A DNA stretch of 64,000 bases from Desulfoluna limicola (GCF_021654575.1 NZ_AP024488.1:2689501-2753500); one strand, 5' to 3'. Shown: positions 45,796-54,819, numbered from the stretch's first letter. Program-made: numbers and translations. Notes: generated by a model not told the origin, from the letters alone.

Positions 45796-47547
45796 ATGCC
45801 CATGACTGTCACCATCACCGTTACCCAGGGCCGGAAAAAGACCCCACTCGTCGTCCCCAAAGACAAGCCGGTGGTTGCCACCCTGCGGAAAGAAAAACTC
45901 CTCATCGCTCCGTGCGGTATCGGCAAATGCGGCAAGTGCCGTATTATTTGTGAGTCTGAGCCCACCGATGAAGAGAAGCGTCACCTGAGCCCCATGGAAC
46001 TTGAGGCCGGAGTACGCCTTGCCTGCCACACACTCCCCAGAGAAGGCATGCACATCACCCTGGCAACAAGCGCAGAGCTCAAGGTCCAGACCCGGTTTCG
46101 AAATGCCGGGTATGATGTCAAACCTCTCCTTTCAAAAGTCGCCTTTAAGGCCCCGGCACCTGCCATCCTTGACCAGGCACCGGACCTGACTCGCCTCATG
46201 AAAACGGTCGGTGCAACAACACACCGCCTGCCCCTTGAAAAACTGAGAGCCCTTCCCGATTTTCTGCGCCGACACACATTTTCCGGATACGCAACCCTTG
46301 AAGATGACACCCTCGTGGACTACGGCGAGAGTGCCGAGCACCTGGGCATGATCGTGGATATCGGCACCACCACCGTGGCGGCCATGCTGGTGGATCTTGC
46401 CACCGGAGAGACTCTGGCCGTGGACGGCACCCACAACGCCCAGGCCCCCTTCGGTGCCGACGTCATGACCCGCATCCAGTACAGCATGGAGCATGGCATA
46501 ACAAGCCTTCAGGCCGCCATCATCGAACAGCTGGACACCCTGCTCAAAAGCCTTCTTACCCGAAGCGGCAAAACGGATATCAGCCTCATCTCCCTGGCCG
46601 GCAACACCACCATGATGCACCTTCTCTGCGGCCTGAACCCGGAGTTCATCAGCAAGGCCCCCTTTATCCCGGCCAGCCTTGCGCCCATGCAACTGCCGGC
46701 AAAGGATCTCGGCATAGACTCCGATGCCCGTGCATTTCTCCTTCCCGGGGTATCAGCCTACATCGGCGCGGATATCGTCGCCTCCCTCCTTGCCACCGGC
46801 GCCGTGGGATCCGATCAAACCTTCCTCATGGCCGACATCGGCACCAATGCGGAGACTGTTCTTTATGCAAACGGTACGTGCTACGCCTGCTCAGCCGCCG
46901 CCGGGCCCTGCTTCGAAGGCGCCAACCTGAGCTGCGGCATGCCGGGTCAGGCCGGAGCCATCGATTCAGCCTTTGAAACCGAAGACGGTTTCGGTGTTAC
47001 CATCATCGACGACGCCCAAGCCAGTGGCCTCTGCGGCTCCGGCGTCATCGACGCCATTGCCCTGCTCCTGAACCATGGAGCCCTCGACCCCACAGGGCGC
47101 CTTCACGCCCGAGGCCCCCTCTCTCGGGCCATCAAAGGCGAAAACAACAGCATCCGGTTCAACCTGACAGACCGGGTTTTCCTCTCCCAGAAGGATATTC
47201 GGGAGGTACAGCTGGCCAAGGCCGCCCTGCGTTCCGGCATTGAAATCCTGATGCAGGAGGCGGGCATCACCGCAGATGACATCGACACCCTCTACCTTGC
47301 TGGAGGCTTCGGGTCCGCCATCCACCCGGAGAGCGCGGCACGCATCGGCATTCTCCCCAAAAGCCTGTTGCCAAAGATATCCGTCCTCGGCAACGCAGCC
47401 TCCTTCGGGGCCCTGCGCTATGTCACCGAAAAAGGAGGCGCCCAAGCGGCACATGACATCGCGTCAACATGCCGCAATATCGAGCTGTCGGCCCACAAAG
47501 CCTTCAGCAAAGAGTACATGGCACGCATGATATTTTCGGGGGATTAA
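45796..47547 (+). CDS. Reductive activator of corrinoid proteins (RACo-like, 2Fe-2S/ASKHA)
   Basis: 583 residues. An N-terminal plant-type ferredoxin domain has Cys40, Cys45, Cys48 and Cys77 (CGIGKCGKC, RLACH). Then come a linker and an actin-like ATPase core: MIVDIGTTTVAAML, LMADIGTNAETVLY, SAAAGPCFEGANL and YLAGGFGSAIHPESAARIG. Family members spend ATP to re-reduce inactive cob(II)alamin to cob(I)alamin in corrinoid proteins. Its place directly after the MtaA-like gene supports service to the corrinoid protein at 43,355. Start could be Met1 or Met3. Confidence 0.94.
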   Translation: MPMTVTITVTQGRKKTPLVVPKDKPVVATLRKEKLLIAPCGIGKCGKCRIICESEPTDEEKRHLSPMELEAGVRLACHTLPREGMHITLATSAELKVQTRFRNAGYDVKPLLSKVAFKAPAPAILDQAPDLTRLMKTVGATTHRLPLEKLRALPDFLRRHTFSGYATLEDDTLVDYGESAEHLGMIVDIGTTTVAAMLVDLATGETLAVDGTHNAQAPFGADVMTRIQYSMEHGITSLQAAIIEQLDTLLKSLLTRSGKTDISLISLAGNTTMMHLLCGLNPEFISKAPFIPASLAPMQLPAKDLGIDSDARAFLLPGVSAYIGADIVASLLATGAVGSDQTFLMADIGTNAETVLYANGTCYACSAAAGPCFEGANLSCGMPGQAGAIDSAFETEDGFGVTIIDDAQASGLCGSGVIDAIALLLNHGALDPTGRLHARGPLSRAIKGENNSIRFNLTDRVFLSQKDIREVQLAKAALRSGIEILMQEAGITADDIDTLYLAGGFGSAIHPESAARIGILPKSLLPKISVLGNAASFGALRYVTEKGGAQAAHDIASTCRNIELSAHKAFSKEYMARMIFSGD

Positions 47548-47551
47548 CGTC

Positions 47552-47744
47552 GCCTCCGGCGGCCCTGCCGGGGGACAAACTTTTGAAAAGTTTGACAAAC
47601 AAGTGTTGGGTAAAAAGACCACGATTAACGCCAAATCAAAGGCGAATGTGATTTGACCCGAGGAACGAGGGCCAAAACGCATTCGCAACCTGCTTTCGAG
47701 GTGTTTTTGCCTAACGTGGCTTCGCCACCCTCGCCGCCGGAGGC
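47552..47744 (-). repeat. Structured intergenic repeat, full length, inverted
   Basis: 193 bp from GCCTCCGGCGGCCCTGCCGG to GCCGCCGGAGGC. Arm C has CAAACTTTTGAAAAGTTTG. Outer B arms GCGAATG / CATTCGC. Arm A uses CGAGG/CCTCG, a compensated variant of CAAGG/CCTTG. Confidence 0.88.
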
Positions 47745-47819
47745 AGGCTTTTACCGAACATTGACCATAAAAGGCATGCCCTCTGTTTTAAGAGCGATAC
47801 AAGACCCAAGGAGTTCGTT

Positions 47820-48716
47820 ATGAAAACCCCCATCATTGTCCTTGCCGGCTTCTTAGGAAGCGGAAAAACCACCCTCATGCAGTATCTCCTCTCACAGTTT
47901 CCGGAAAAAAAGGTGGCCGTTCTCGTCAATGACTTTGGCGAGGTGCCTGTGGATGCTGCCATTCTCTCCGGCCATGGGGTCCCGGACAACATGCTTTTTG
48001 AGGTCAACGGCGGTTCCATCTTCTGCGCCTGCCTCAAAGACAATTTTATTCTGGGTCTCAAGGCCCTCACAGAATTCAATCCCGACCTGATCCTGGTGGA
48101 AGCCTCTGGCATGGCCGATCCATCCGGCATCAGTCCCATGATTCGACATGCAGGCCTTGCAGATTCCTGCGAGCTCATGTGCACCCTCTGCGTCTTTGAC
48201 GCCATCAAAAGCCTTAAGCTCGCCGCAAACCTCACCACCATCGAACGACAGGCGGCCAACGCCCACTACGTAATCCTCAACAAAACCGACATCGCAAGTC
48301 AGGAAGAAGTGGACGCAGCCACCAGCTACATTAAAAGCAAGAACAGCCGGGCGACCATCTTTCCCACCACCCACTGCCAGTTCGATGTGGAACTCCTGAA
48401 ACAGGAGATGGAAAACCCCTTTGCCATGATGCCCAGCCTGAACACCACAGAGAACAGGCCTGACGCCTTCACCGTATCGGAGGTTAACGGCCCCGTCGAT
48501 GCCTTCATCGAAGCCCTCAAAAAAGAAGAGGACCTCCTGCGTGTCAAAGGGTGCCTCACAGAAAACGGCCGCCACTACTACATCTCCGACACAGGGGCCG
48601 ATATCGAAAAACGAGAAGAAAACAAGAATTTCACCCCCATGGTGGTCATCACCATGCAGGGCAAAGGAGACGGAATTCACCATCGCCTCAGGGAAGCTGG
48701 TTTTTTACAGGGATAA
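47820..48716 (+). CDS. CobW/HypB-family GTPase (G3E, putative metal or cofactor chaperone)
   Basis: 298 residues. G1 GFLGSGKTT at 10-18, switch region NDFGEVPVDAAIL, VEASGMADPSG and NKTD (G4). The usual GCxCC metal motif is altered: the corresponding stretch reads SIFCACLKD. AAGGAG precedes ATG 47820. It lies between the RACo-like and DUF1638 genes. Relatives insert metals, or help load corrinoid, in B12 methyltransferase systems; assisting the corrinoid protein or the zinc methyltransferases is a reasonable inference. Confidence 0.9.
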   Translation: MKTPIIVLAGFLGSGKTTLMQYLLSQFPEKKVAVLVNDFGEVPVDAAILSGHGVPDNMLFEVNGGSIFCACLKDNFILGLKALTEFNPDLILVEASGMADPSGISPMIRHAGLADSCELMCTLCVFDAIKSLKLAANLTTIERQAANAHYVILNKTDIASQEEVDAATSYIKSKNSRATIFPTTHCQFDVELLKQEMENPFAMMPSLNTTENRPDAFTVSEVNGPVDAFIEALKKEEDLLRVKGCLTENGRHYYISDTGADIEKREENKNFTPMVVITMQGKGDGIHHRLREAGFLQG

Positions 48717-48721
48717 AACAA

Positions 48722-48913
48722 GCCACCGGCGGCAAGGTGTGCCACCTTGAAAGCAGATTGCGGATGTGCTTTGCCCCTCGTTCCTCGGGTCAAATCACAC
48801 CCGCTCTTAAAACAGAAATCATTCAAGAATTAGGTTTTTAGGACCTATTTACTTGACATTCTTATAAGGTGGGCCCCCGGCAGGACCGCCGAAAGCATAA
48901 GCGGAATAGTTAC
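48722..48913 (+). repeat. Structured intergenic repeat, full length, degraded C arm
   Basis: A1 arm AAGGTGTGCCACCTT, loop CTCGTTCCTCGGG, C arm GGCCCCCGGCAGGACCGCCG to 48896, then flank GCGGAATAGTTAC. Confidence 0.8.
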
Positions 48914-49040
48914 GTTGCGGGTACGGTTACCCGACGCATCAGCGGCCGAAACAGCCGGGGAAGAAGAAATCGGGGAGCTGTCGTTACGCAAAAATATAAC
49001 AGACATCTTCTCAAGAACGGTCGCAAGACCTCACCCTCTG

Positions 49041-49126
49041 CGCGAATGCCCTGAAAGCGATTGAATCACACCGATCTTCACGCATTCGCCATAGGGTTTC
49101 AAGGTGCCCCACCTTGCCGCCGGAGG
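49041..49126 (-). repeat. Structured intergenic repeat, partial, inverted
   Basis: GCGAATGCC / GCATTCGCC arms, then TTTCAAGGTGCCCCACCTT and GCCGCCGGAGGC, just before the DUF1638 gene. Confidence 0.75.
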
Positions 49127-49167
49127 CAGCCTTGTTATCTGACGGGTTAAAATAAGGAGAAGTAATC

Positions 49168-49902
49168 ATGAAGGTAGCGGTCATTGCCTGTGAAGTGATG
49201 CGATACGAGCTGGAGATGCTTAGTGAGGGTATGGAGAAGGCGCCCCGGCTTTATTTTCTCCGGCAGGGGCTTCATGACACGCCGAAGCTTTTGAAAGAGG
49301 AGCTTCAGGCCAAAATTAACGACGTGGAGGGTTCTGCTGCTGAACTCACCCACCTTGTGCTGGGATATGGTCTCTGCGGCCAGGGGCTCTCCGGCATCCA
49401 GGCGCAGCGCTGCGAGCTGGTCGTCCCGAGAGTTCACGACTGCATCCCCCTTCTGCTGGGATCGGTGGAGGTCCACCGGGAAGAGCAGCTTAGGGAGTGC
49501 GGCACTTACTGGTTCTCACCGGGATGGCTCACCTGGTCGGTGATTCCCTACCTTGATAACCGCACCGTCCGTCTTGCCCGATACGTCGAAAAGTACGGAA
49601 AGGACCAAGCCGCCATCCTCATGCAGATGGAGGACGGCGTCCTTGCTCACTACAACCGGGCCTGCCTCATCGAATGGCCCGGGCTGGGCAGTCACTATCG
49701 GAAACAGGCCGAAGGCGCAGCCAGCCGTTCCAACCTGCCACTGCAGACAATCACGGGCTCTTCCCAGTACCTCTCAGCCCTTCTTTCCGAATCATGGGAT
49801 GAGGACCGCTTTGTTCGTATCCGCCCCGGGCAAACCCTCGTCCAGAGCATGGATGAGCATACCGTCATGGGTGCCGAATCAGCTGCAGAAATCGCTGTGT
49901 AA
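49168..49902 (+). CDS. DUF1638 protein of corrinoid methyltransferase loci
   Basis: 244 residues from ATG 49168 (AAGGAG upstream). Recognised as DUF1638 by LVLGYGLCGQGLSGI, PRVHDCIPLLLGS and TYWFSPGW. Members are often found beside methylamine or other corrinoid methyltransferases, but I know of no settled biochemical function. The conserved Cys and His residues in these blocks could bind metal or cobalamin. It closes this gene group; the downstream DNA has a 16-G run and repeats. Confidence 0.85.
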   Translation: MKVAVIACEVMRYELEMLSEGMEKAPRLYFLRQGLHDTPKLLKEELQAKINDVEGSAAELTHLVLGYGLCGQGLSGIQAQRCELVVPRVHDCIPLLLGSVEVHREEQLRECGTYWFSPGWLTWSVIPYLDNRTVRLARYVEKYGKDQAAILMQMEDGVLAHYNRACLIEWPGLGSHYRKQAEGAASRSNLPLQTITGSSQYLSALLSESWDEDRFVRIRPGQTLVQSMDEHTVMGAESAAEIAV

Positions 49903-49930
49903 AAATGCAAGCAGAGTCTATCTGCATATA

Positions 49931-49946
49931 GGGGGGGGGGGGGGGG
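49931..49946 (+). repeat. Homopolymer run of 16 G
   Basis: Uninterrupted G16, 29 bases after the DUF1638 stop codon. Its length may be variable or a sequencing artefact. Confidence 0.9.
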
Positions 49947-50001
49947 CGGAAGTAGCATTGATCAGCCGTCCAGCACCAAATCTATGTAACTATTCAGCTA
50001 T

Positions 50002-50235
50002 GCCTCCGGCGGGTCGCTTTTTGAAAAAAGCTCCGCAAAAACTTACCGGTTGCATCCTCTATTACCGCTCATCCCCCCTGGGGCTGAGCGGCAATAGAGG
50101 ATGCTTACTCCTTAAGTCGAATACAGTCGGCAAGCCAACGCCTTCGAATGAACAGAAATTGGTCTTAAAAGCTGTTTGTCAAACCCTGCACTTAGATCAG
50201 GCAAAAGTTTGGCCCCCGGCAGGGCTGCTAAAGGC
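50002..50235 (+). repeat. Structured intergenic repeat, full length, variant A2
   Basis: Starts GCCTCCGGCGGGTCGC, continues TTTTTGAAAAAAGCTCCGCA. Central hairpin GCATCCTCTATT...AATAGAGGATGC around CCCCTGGGG. Arm C is CAAAAGTTTGGCCCCCGGCA, and the flank GAGCTGAAGAGTTAC follows. Confidence 0.82.
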
Positions 50236-50500
50236 GACTATGAGCTGAAGAGTTACCAAACCTATAAGAAAAATGAAGCCGCCATGAAGCTGAACAGGGA
50301 AATACAATCGATTGTGAACAGGGCGATGGAAGGTCATGCCCCTTCGAAGTCCGATTGCCAGACCATGCTCTCGTGTGACCCGCTCTCCGGTGAGGCCACC
50401 CTGATCCGAGGGGTGGCAGATACCGTCACCAGCGCCCCATCTCCCAGATGTTTTACAGCTCCTAAGGACCGACACAAAAATAAAACATGCAAAAAGCGAT

Positions 50501-50582
50501 GCCTCCGGCGGCAAGGTGAGCCACCTTGAAAGCGGGTTGCCGCAGCGCTTTAACCCTCGTTCCTCGGGTCAAATCACAGCGA
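50501..50582 (+). repeat. Structured intergenic repeat, partial (A1 and B)
   Basis: GCCTCCGGCGGCAAGGTGAG, CCACCTTGAAAGCGGGTTGC, loop CTCGTTCCTCGGG. Confidence 0.8.
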
Positions 50583-50760
50583 CATTTTTATGTGATTTAC
50601 GCATTTATTTTTTTTGCACGAGCACTAGCCCTCTTGCCGGAGCCACTCAAGGGGAGACTAAATAGACAGGCCCCTTTTGCTCTGTATTTCTTAGAACAAA
50701 AGGGGCCTGCACGTGGATCAGAATCGTTGATCCCCAATAAATGGCCATGCGCTACTCGGG

Positions 50761-50991
50761 CTATCTCCCCTCTTCCTTTTTCATGACGAGATACAATTTC
50801 TCGACCTTTTTCCGTGCCCAGGGCGTCTTCCGCAGGAATTTAAGGCTCGACTTCACTGAGGGGTCAAGGTTGAAACACCGGATGTCGATGCGGCTGCCCA
50901 ACACGGGCCAGCCATAGTATTCGACCAGGCTGCTTACAATCTGCTCGAGGGTCACGCCGTGCAATGGGTCTTTGGGTTTTTGTTCACTCAT
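50761..50991 (-). CDS. VF530 family small DNA-binding protein (DUF2132)
   Basis: 76 residues from ATG 50991. Family blocks [42 protein letters not shown] and [15 protein letters not shown] are all present, and the length is typical. The Vibrio fischeri relative has a structure suggesting DNA binding; the cellular role is not established. The frame continues upstream to 51123 without support. The ribosome site is weak (AAGGA, too distant). Solitary gene among repeats. Confidence 0.88.
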   Translation of the reverse strand: MSEQKPKDPLHGVTLEQIVSSLVEYYGWPVLGSRIDIRCFNLDPSVKSSLKFLRKTPWARKKVEKLYLVMKKEEGR

Positions 50992-51076
50992 GAACCAATC
51001 TTCGTCCTTCATTTTTATTATGGAACAGGGTGGCCCTGGGGGCCCCCAGCGCAAACTCTTCCGATTAGTGTCTCTA

Positions 51077-51178
51077 TTAACCCGGCAACTAACGATACAA
51101 GCCAAGGGTGAAAGAGATATCAAAAATTATCGGGGTGATACTGCCCCTCGACATTTATGCATTTAACCGCCGGGTTAA
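51077..51178. repeat. 102-bp element with perfect 10-bp terminal inverted repeats, copy 1
   Basis: Ends TTAACCCGGC / GCCGGGTTAA. The interior includes ATCGGGGTGATACTGCCCCT. Flanked by TA on both sides. Same length and about 80% similar to the copy at 59572-59673. Looks like a small non-autonomous mobile element. Confidence 0.75.
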
Positions 51179-51315
51179 TATCAAAGCCAAGCCGAATGCC
51201 TTGGACCTGACCCCTTGTACACCGAACCATACCCAATTCACAACACAGAAGCACAAGAGGATCACAGCCCCCGAGAGTGGCTTTGGAGATCATTCATCCG
51301 GAACTAGTCAGCCTG

Positions 51316-51401
51316 CGCCTCCGGCTGCAAGGTGGGGGGCACCTTGAAACCCTATGGCGAATGCGTGAGGGCACCGTACTGCAATCATTTTTGAGGCATT
51401 C
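51316..51401 (+). repeat. Structured intergenic repeat, partial
   Basis: GCCTCCGGCTGCAAGGTG, GGGGCACCTTGAAACC; outer arms GGCGAATGC / GCATTCGC. Confidence 0.72.
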
Positions 51402-51467
51402 GCGCGGAAGGTAAGGTATTGCGACTGTTCTTGAGAAGAGAACTGTTTCATTTTTTAGGTATGAACC

Positions 51468-51646
51468 CGGCGGCCCTGAGGGCTAAACTTTTGCCTGGTC
51501 TAAAAGAGTGGGGTTAACAAACAGGTCTTAAAAAAATCTCCTTGAATGATTTCCGCACTAATGGCGGATGTGATTTGACCCGAGGAACGAGGGGCAAAGC
51601 GCATCCGCAACCTGCTTTCAAGGTGGCACACCTTGCCGCCGGAGGC
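51468..51646 (-). repeat. Structured intergenic repeat, full length, inverted
   Basis: Outer B arms GCGGATG / CATCCGC, loop GAGGAACGA, A arm CAAGGTGGCACACCTTG, end GCCGCCGGAGGC, flank GAGCTGAATAGTTAC. It lies at the 3' end of the convergent binding-protein gene. Confidence 0.87.
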
Positions 51647-51717
51647 AGCTTTTTAGGAGCTGAATAGTTACGAATATCACATGTAACGTGGGCCGATCAC
51701 TCCATTGCCGGGCTGCT

Positions 51718-52407
51718 TCACAGCTCATTCAGCAACTTTTTTAACAGCTCAAGCCGCTTTCTGTTTTCTTTATCGTTTCTGAATGCGATCACCAGCTCTT
51801 TTTCCATGAGCACTTTGATCGTCTCGATATTGTTGATCCCCTCTTTTTCAGCCAGATACATCATCACATTCGGATCTGTGATGGCGACAACGTGCCGCCC
51901 CTTGGACAATTTCTTTAAAAGAGACATTTCATTGGGGGCTCCGTCCACATGGTCGGGGTATTTTTCCATGGCGTCGCTGATGAGTGATGGGTACTTGTAT
52001 GTTTTCACCACGCCAACGGTGTATTTTTGAAACAACTCATCTATACTCTCAAAACTTACACTGGCTGGCGAGTGTTTCAGTATCCCCACCTCAGACCAGT
52101 CGACCGGTGGTGACGCAACAAAAGAGGTCCCCACTTCCTCTGGCCATGCAGGGTAATACCCGACATACTTATTAGATTTCGCTTTGGCCTGCGCCCGTGT
52201 CCAGGGATAGAATTCAACGTTCAACCGAATCCCCTCTTTTCTCAGCAGCTCTCGCAGCCTCTGAATGGAATTCCCCTGGTTCGTCAGTTCAGCACCGGAA
52301 TACGGTTCCCAGTTCAGTGACGTGATCGTCCAGGTCTCCTCCGCGCTGGAATGAACCGCCATGCCCAAAACGAGCACGAAAGCAAACACACATTTTTTGA
52401 TTAACAT
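51718..52407 (-). CDS. Periplasmic solute-binding protein, SBP_bac_3-like
   Basis: 229 residues from ATG 52407 (AGGAGG upstream; the frame runs to 52566 without support). Signal peptide LIKKCVFAFVLVLGMAVHSSAE, then TSLNWEPYSGAEL, VEFYPWTRAQAKAK and YPAWPEE, typical of polar-amino-acid-like family 3 binding proteins. No permease genes are adjacent. Many such orphan proteins in deltaproteobacteria have no known ligand and may be sensors. Ligand unknown. Confidence 0.82.
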   Translation of the reverse strand: MLIKKCVFAFVLVLGMAVHSSAEETWTITSLNWEPYSGAELTNQGNSIQRLRELLRKEGIRLNVEFYPWTRAQAKAKSNKYVGYYPAWPEEVGTSFVASPPVDWSEVGILKHSPASVSFESIDELFQKYTVGVVKTYKYPSLISDAMEKYPDHVDGAPNEMSLLKKLSKGRHVVAITDPNVMMYLAEKEGINNIETIKVLMEKELVIAFRNDKENRKRLELLKKLLNEL

Positions 52408-52747
52408 CTTCGCCTCCTGTTTATTTAAGGAGCCTTCAATCAACAGGATTAGGCACAGAGAAGCGGAAGGGAAGGATAAAATCAAGGCATCAAGCAGAAA
52501 AGGTGAGCCGCCTTCAAAACGGGTTGTGACTGTCTCCAAGGCAGGAGACTTTTCCAATATTACCACAAGTTTTCAAGGATGTGTGTACATGTTCTACCAG
52601 ACAGAAAACACCAGCGAGCCGAATGCATTATGGAGAACTGGGGATCCTCTCCTGGCCACCGGAATTGTTCCGGTTAAAGTCAACCTTTGAGCTGAGAACT
52701 AAATCACTACGCTTATGAGCTTGTCACGGATAATTCGCATCCTTACA

Positions 52748-52844
52748 CGCAATGCGAATGCAAACGTAACGGAGTCGGAAATACGTCAGGGCATATCGCA
52801 TTCGCAAACCCGCTTTCAAGGTGGCACACCTTGCCGCCGGAGGC
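52748..52844 (-). repeat. Structured intergenic repeat, partial, inverted
   Basis: Outer arms GCGAATGC / GCATTCGC with a non-standard loop, A arm CAAGGTGGCACACCTTG, end GCCGCCGGAGGC. Confidence 0.78.
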
Positions 52845-52876
52845 AGGCTTTTGACCCGTCACCTTCTTTCCCCCAC

Positions 52877-52918
52877 AAAAAAAGGGCCGCCCTCATCGTT
52901 GAGGTGCGGCCCTTTTTT
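52877..52918. terminator. Bidirectional rho-independent terminator
   Basis: AAAAAAAGGGCCGC / GCGGCCCTTTTTT with an inner CTCA...TGAG stem. U tract on either strand. On the minus strand it could end transcripts from the HpsN-like copy 2. Confidence 0.88.
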
Positions 52919-53342
52919 ATCGTAGGAGGTTTTCTGCTTTGGACATGTGGGGGCATGAGCCAGAGCAAAAACAACCTGAAAAAGGCCGGAGGCGTTAGGG
53001 TACCTCCTGCCTTGTCCAGAATGTAAGGAGAGAAGTTGGCAGCCTGGCAGGAAGCGTCCTGCGCAACAGGTTCAGCATGTCAGATTGTAACGAAGCGGTC
53101 ACAAGAAGTCAGGCTGCCTGGTAATCAAGGAGATTACTCGTATTAAAACCCGACAGGAGAAGTGGCGTGTCAACCCCTGCCTGGAGTAGAAAAATATATA
53201 CAAACCCGAATATTCGCATCATGGGAAGAGCCCCTCATCCCTGTGTAATGGCTCTTCCCACGTGCGTCGGGATTTAAGCGTATTCTCTTGCGCACCCATG
53301 AGAAGGTATCGTGGATGCGGAAGTTGTGTTAGCCATCTCGGT

Positions 53343-53432
53343 TCAAACGGGCACAGCCCGTCAGCGAATATGATCGGCCTGAGGAACGAAGGCCAGGAGC
53401 ATTCGTAAACCCGCTTTGGAGATGGCACACCT
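53343..53432 (-). repeat. Variant structured repeat fragment at the 3' end of HpsN-like copy 2
   Basis: GCCCGTCAGCGAATATGATC, CCTGAGGAACGAAGG, then ATTCGTAAACCCGCTTTGGA. Abuts the stop codon. Confidence 0.6.
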
Positions 53433-53434
53433 CG

Positions 53435-54745
53435 TTAGTACTTGGTCTGGTCGTACACTTCGAAGTCCCACTCTTCGTTGGGGAAGAACTTGCGAAGGCG
53501 CCAGTCGCAGGCGCGTGCGTGGCCTTCCATGCCCTCCACTCGGGAGAGGCGGGATGCAGCACCGCTGACCACTTTGTTGGCCTCGGGCTTGATCTCCTGG
53601 TAGGTCATGATCTTGAGAAACTTGTGAACGTTCAGACCACCGGACATGTACCCTGCCTTTTTGGTGGGCAGGATGTGGTTGGTGCCGGAGCACTTGTCGC
53701 CCTGGGGAACGGTGGAGCCTTCGCCGAGGAAGAGTGAACCGTAGTTGGTGAGACGGTTGGTCCACCAGTCAAGGTCTTCTGCCATGACCTGAACGTGCTC
53801 GGAAGCGTACTCGTCGCTCACCTTGGCAACTTCTTCACGGTCTTCGCAGAGGATGATCTCGCCGAAGTCTCTCCAGGATGTTGCGGGAGTCTCGGGGTCG
53901 GGCATGTCGGCGATAACCTTGGGCATCAGCTCAGCCACCTTCTCTGCCAGCTCGCGGCAGTCGGTGTGGAGCCATACGGGAGAGTCGAGGCCGTGCTCGG
54001 CCTGGGATACCAGGTCAACAGCCACGGTCATGGCATCTGCGGTCTTGTCTGCGATAACGGAAGACTCGGTGGGGCCGGCGAATACGTCGATGGCGCACTT
54101 ACCGGTACCGGAGAGGATGGCCTTGGCTTCAGCAACAAAGGCGTTGCCGGGGCCGACAAGGATGTTGGCGGGCTTGCCGGTGAAGAGGCCGAAAGCCATG
54201 GTGGCAATGGCCTGAACGCCGCCCATTTCGATGATGATGTCCGCACCGGCCAGTTCCATGGCGTATACAACGGCAGGAGCAATGCTCTCGCCACGGGGAG
54301 GGGAGCAGGCGATGACGGTCTTGACGCCGGCGGCCTTGGCAGTGGCAACGCTCATGATGGCGGAGCAGGCGTGGGCGAAACGCCCACCGGGAACGTAGCA
54401 GCCAGCGACCTCCATGGGGATGACCTTCTGGCCGAGACGAACCCCTTCGAGGGTCTCTTTCTCAAACTCAACAATGCTCTCACGCTGAGCCTTGGCAAAG
54501 CCAAACACCTGGTCGTAAGCGAACTGAATATCTTTTTTAACCTGCTCGGGGACTTCGGCAATGAGTTTGGCTTTTTTCTCGTCGGAAAGGATGAAGTCAC
54601 CTTCCCAGTTGTCAAACTTCTTGGCCAGTTCGCGAACCGCTTCTTCGCCACGGGTTTCAATGTCCTTGAGGATCCCTTCGACGATTACACGCTTCTGGTC
54701 GCTGACTTCTTCAAAGCTAAGCTCTGCTTTTTTTATAAATTCCAT
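53435..54745 (-). CDS. Histidinol dehydrogenase-family (HpsN-like) dehydrogenase, copy 2
   Basis: 436 residues, differing from copy 1 (36,732) at only three residues. Same HisD-type motifs (SQAEHG, SEHVQ, GDKCSGTNHILPT, EGMEGHA). DNA identity is nearly complete over the 3' four-fifths of the gene, whereas the first ~210 coding bases hold many synonymous differences and the flanks are unrelated. The homology stops at the stop codon. This suggests recent gene conversion between two older copies. It has its own promoter (54820-54848) and ribosome site (GGAG 7 bases before ATG 54745). It stands alone between repeats. Confidence 0.9.
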   Translation of the reverse strand: MEFIKKAELSFEEVSDQKRVIVEGILKDIETRGEEAVRELAKKFDNWEGDFILSDEKKAKLIAEVPEQVKKDIQFAYDQVFGFAKAQRESIVEFEKETLEGVRLGQKVIPMEVAGCYVPGGRFAHACSAIMSVATAKAAGVKTVIACSPPRGESIAPAVVYAMELAGADIIIEMGGVQAIATMAFGLFTGKPANILVGPGNAFVAEAKAILSGTGKCAIDVFAGPTESSVIADKTADAMTVAVDLVSQAEHGLDSPVWLHTDCRELAEKVAELMPKVIADMPDPETPATSWRDFGEIILCEDREEVAKVSDEYASEHVQVMAEDLDWWTNRLTNYGSLFLGEGSTVPQGDKCSGTNHILPTKKAGYMSGGLNVHKFLKIMTYQEIKPEANKVVSGAASRLSRVEGMEGHARACDWRLRKFFPNEEWDFEVYDQTKY

Positions 54746-54819
54746 TGATACACTCCACAAGTATATAAAATTCAATCCAAAAACTGCGTTTCATCCCCTC
54801 ACAGCGTGAGGATGATTCA

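Larger units (their letters stand above)
49903..50760. other. Repeat-rich intergenic region
   Basis: About 860 bases with a G16 run, one full and one partial structured repeat, and no convincing gene. Short frames here are inside the repeats. Confidence 0.6.
50992..51717. other. Repeat-filled intergenic region
   Basis: Holds one 102-bp TIR element and two structured repeats; no gene seen. Confidence 0.6.
52408..53434. other. Intergenic region with repeat fragments and a terminator
   Basis: Over 1 kb. Fragment of arm A at 52499-52530, inverted partial repeat 52748-52844, terminator 52877-52918, variant fragment 53343-53432. No convincing gene. Confidence 0.6.
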
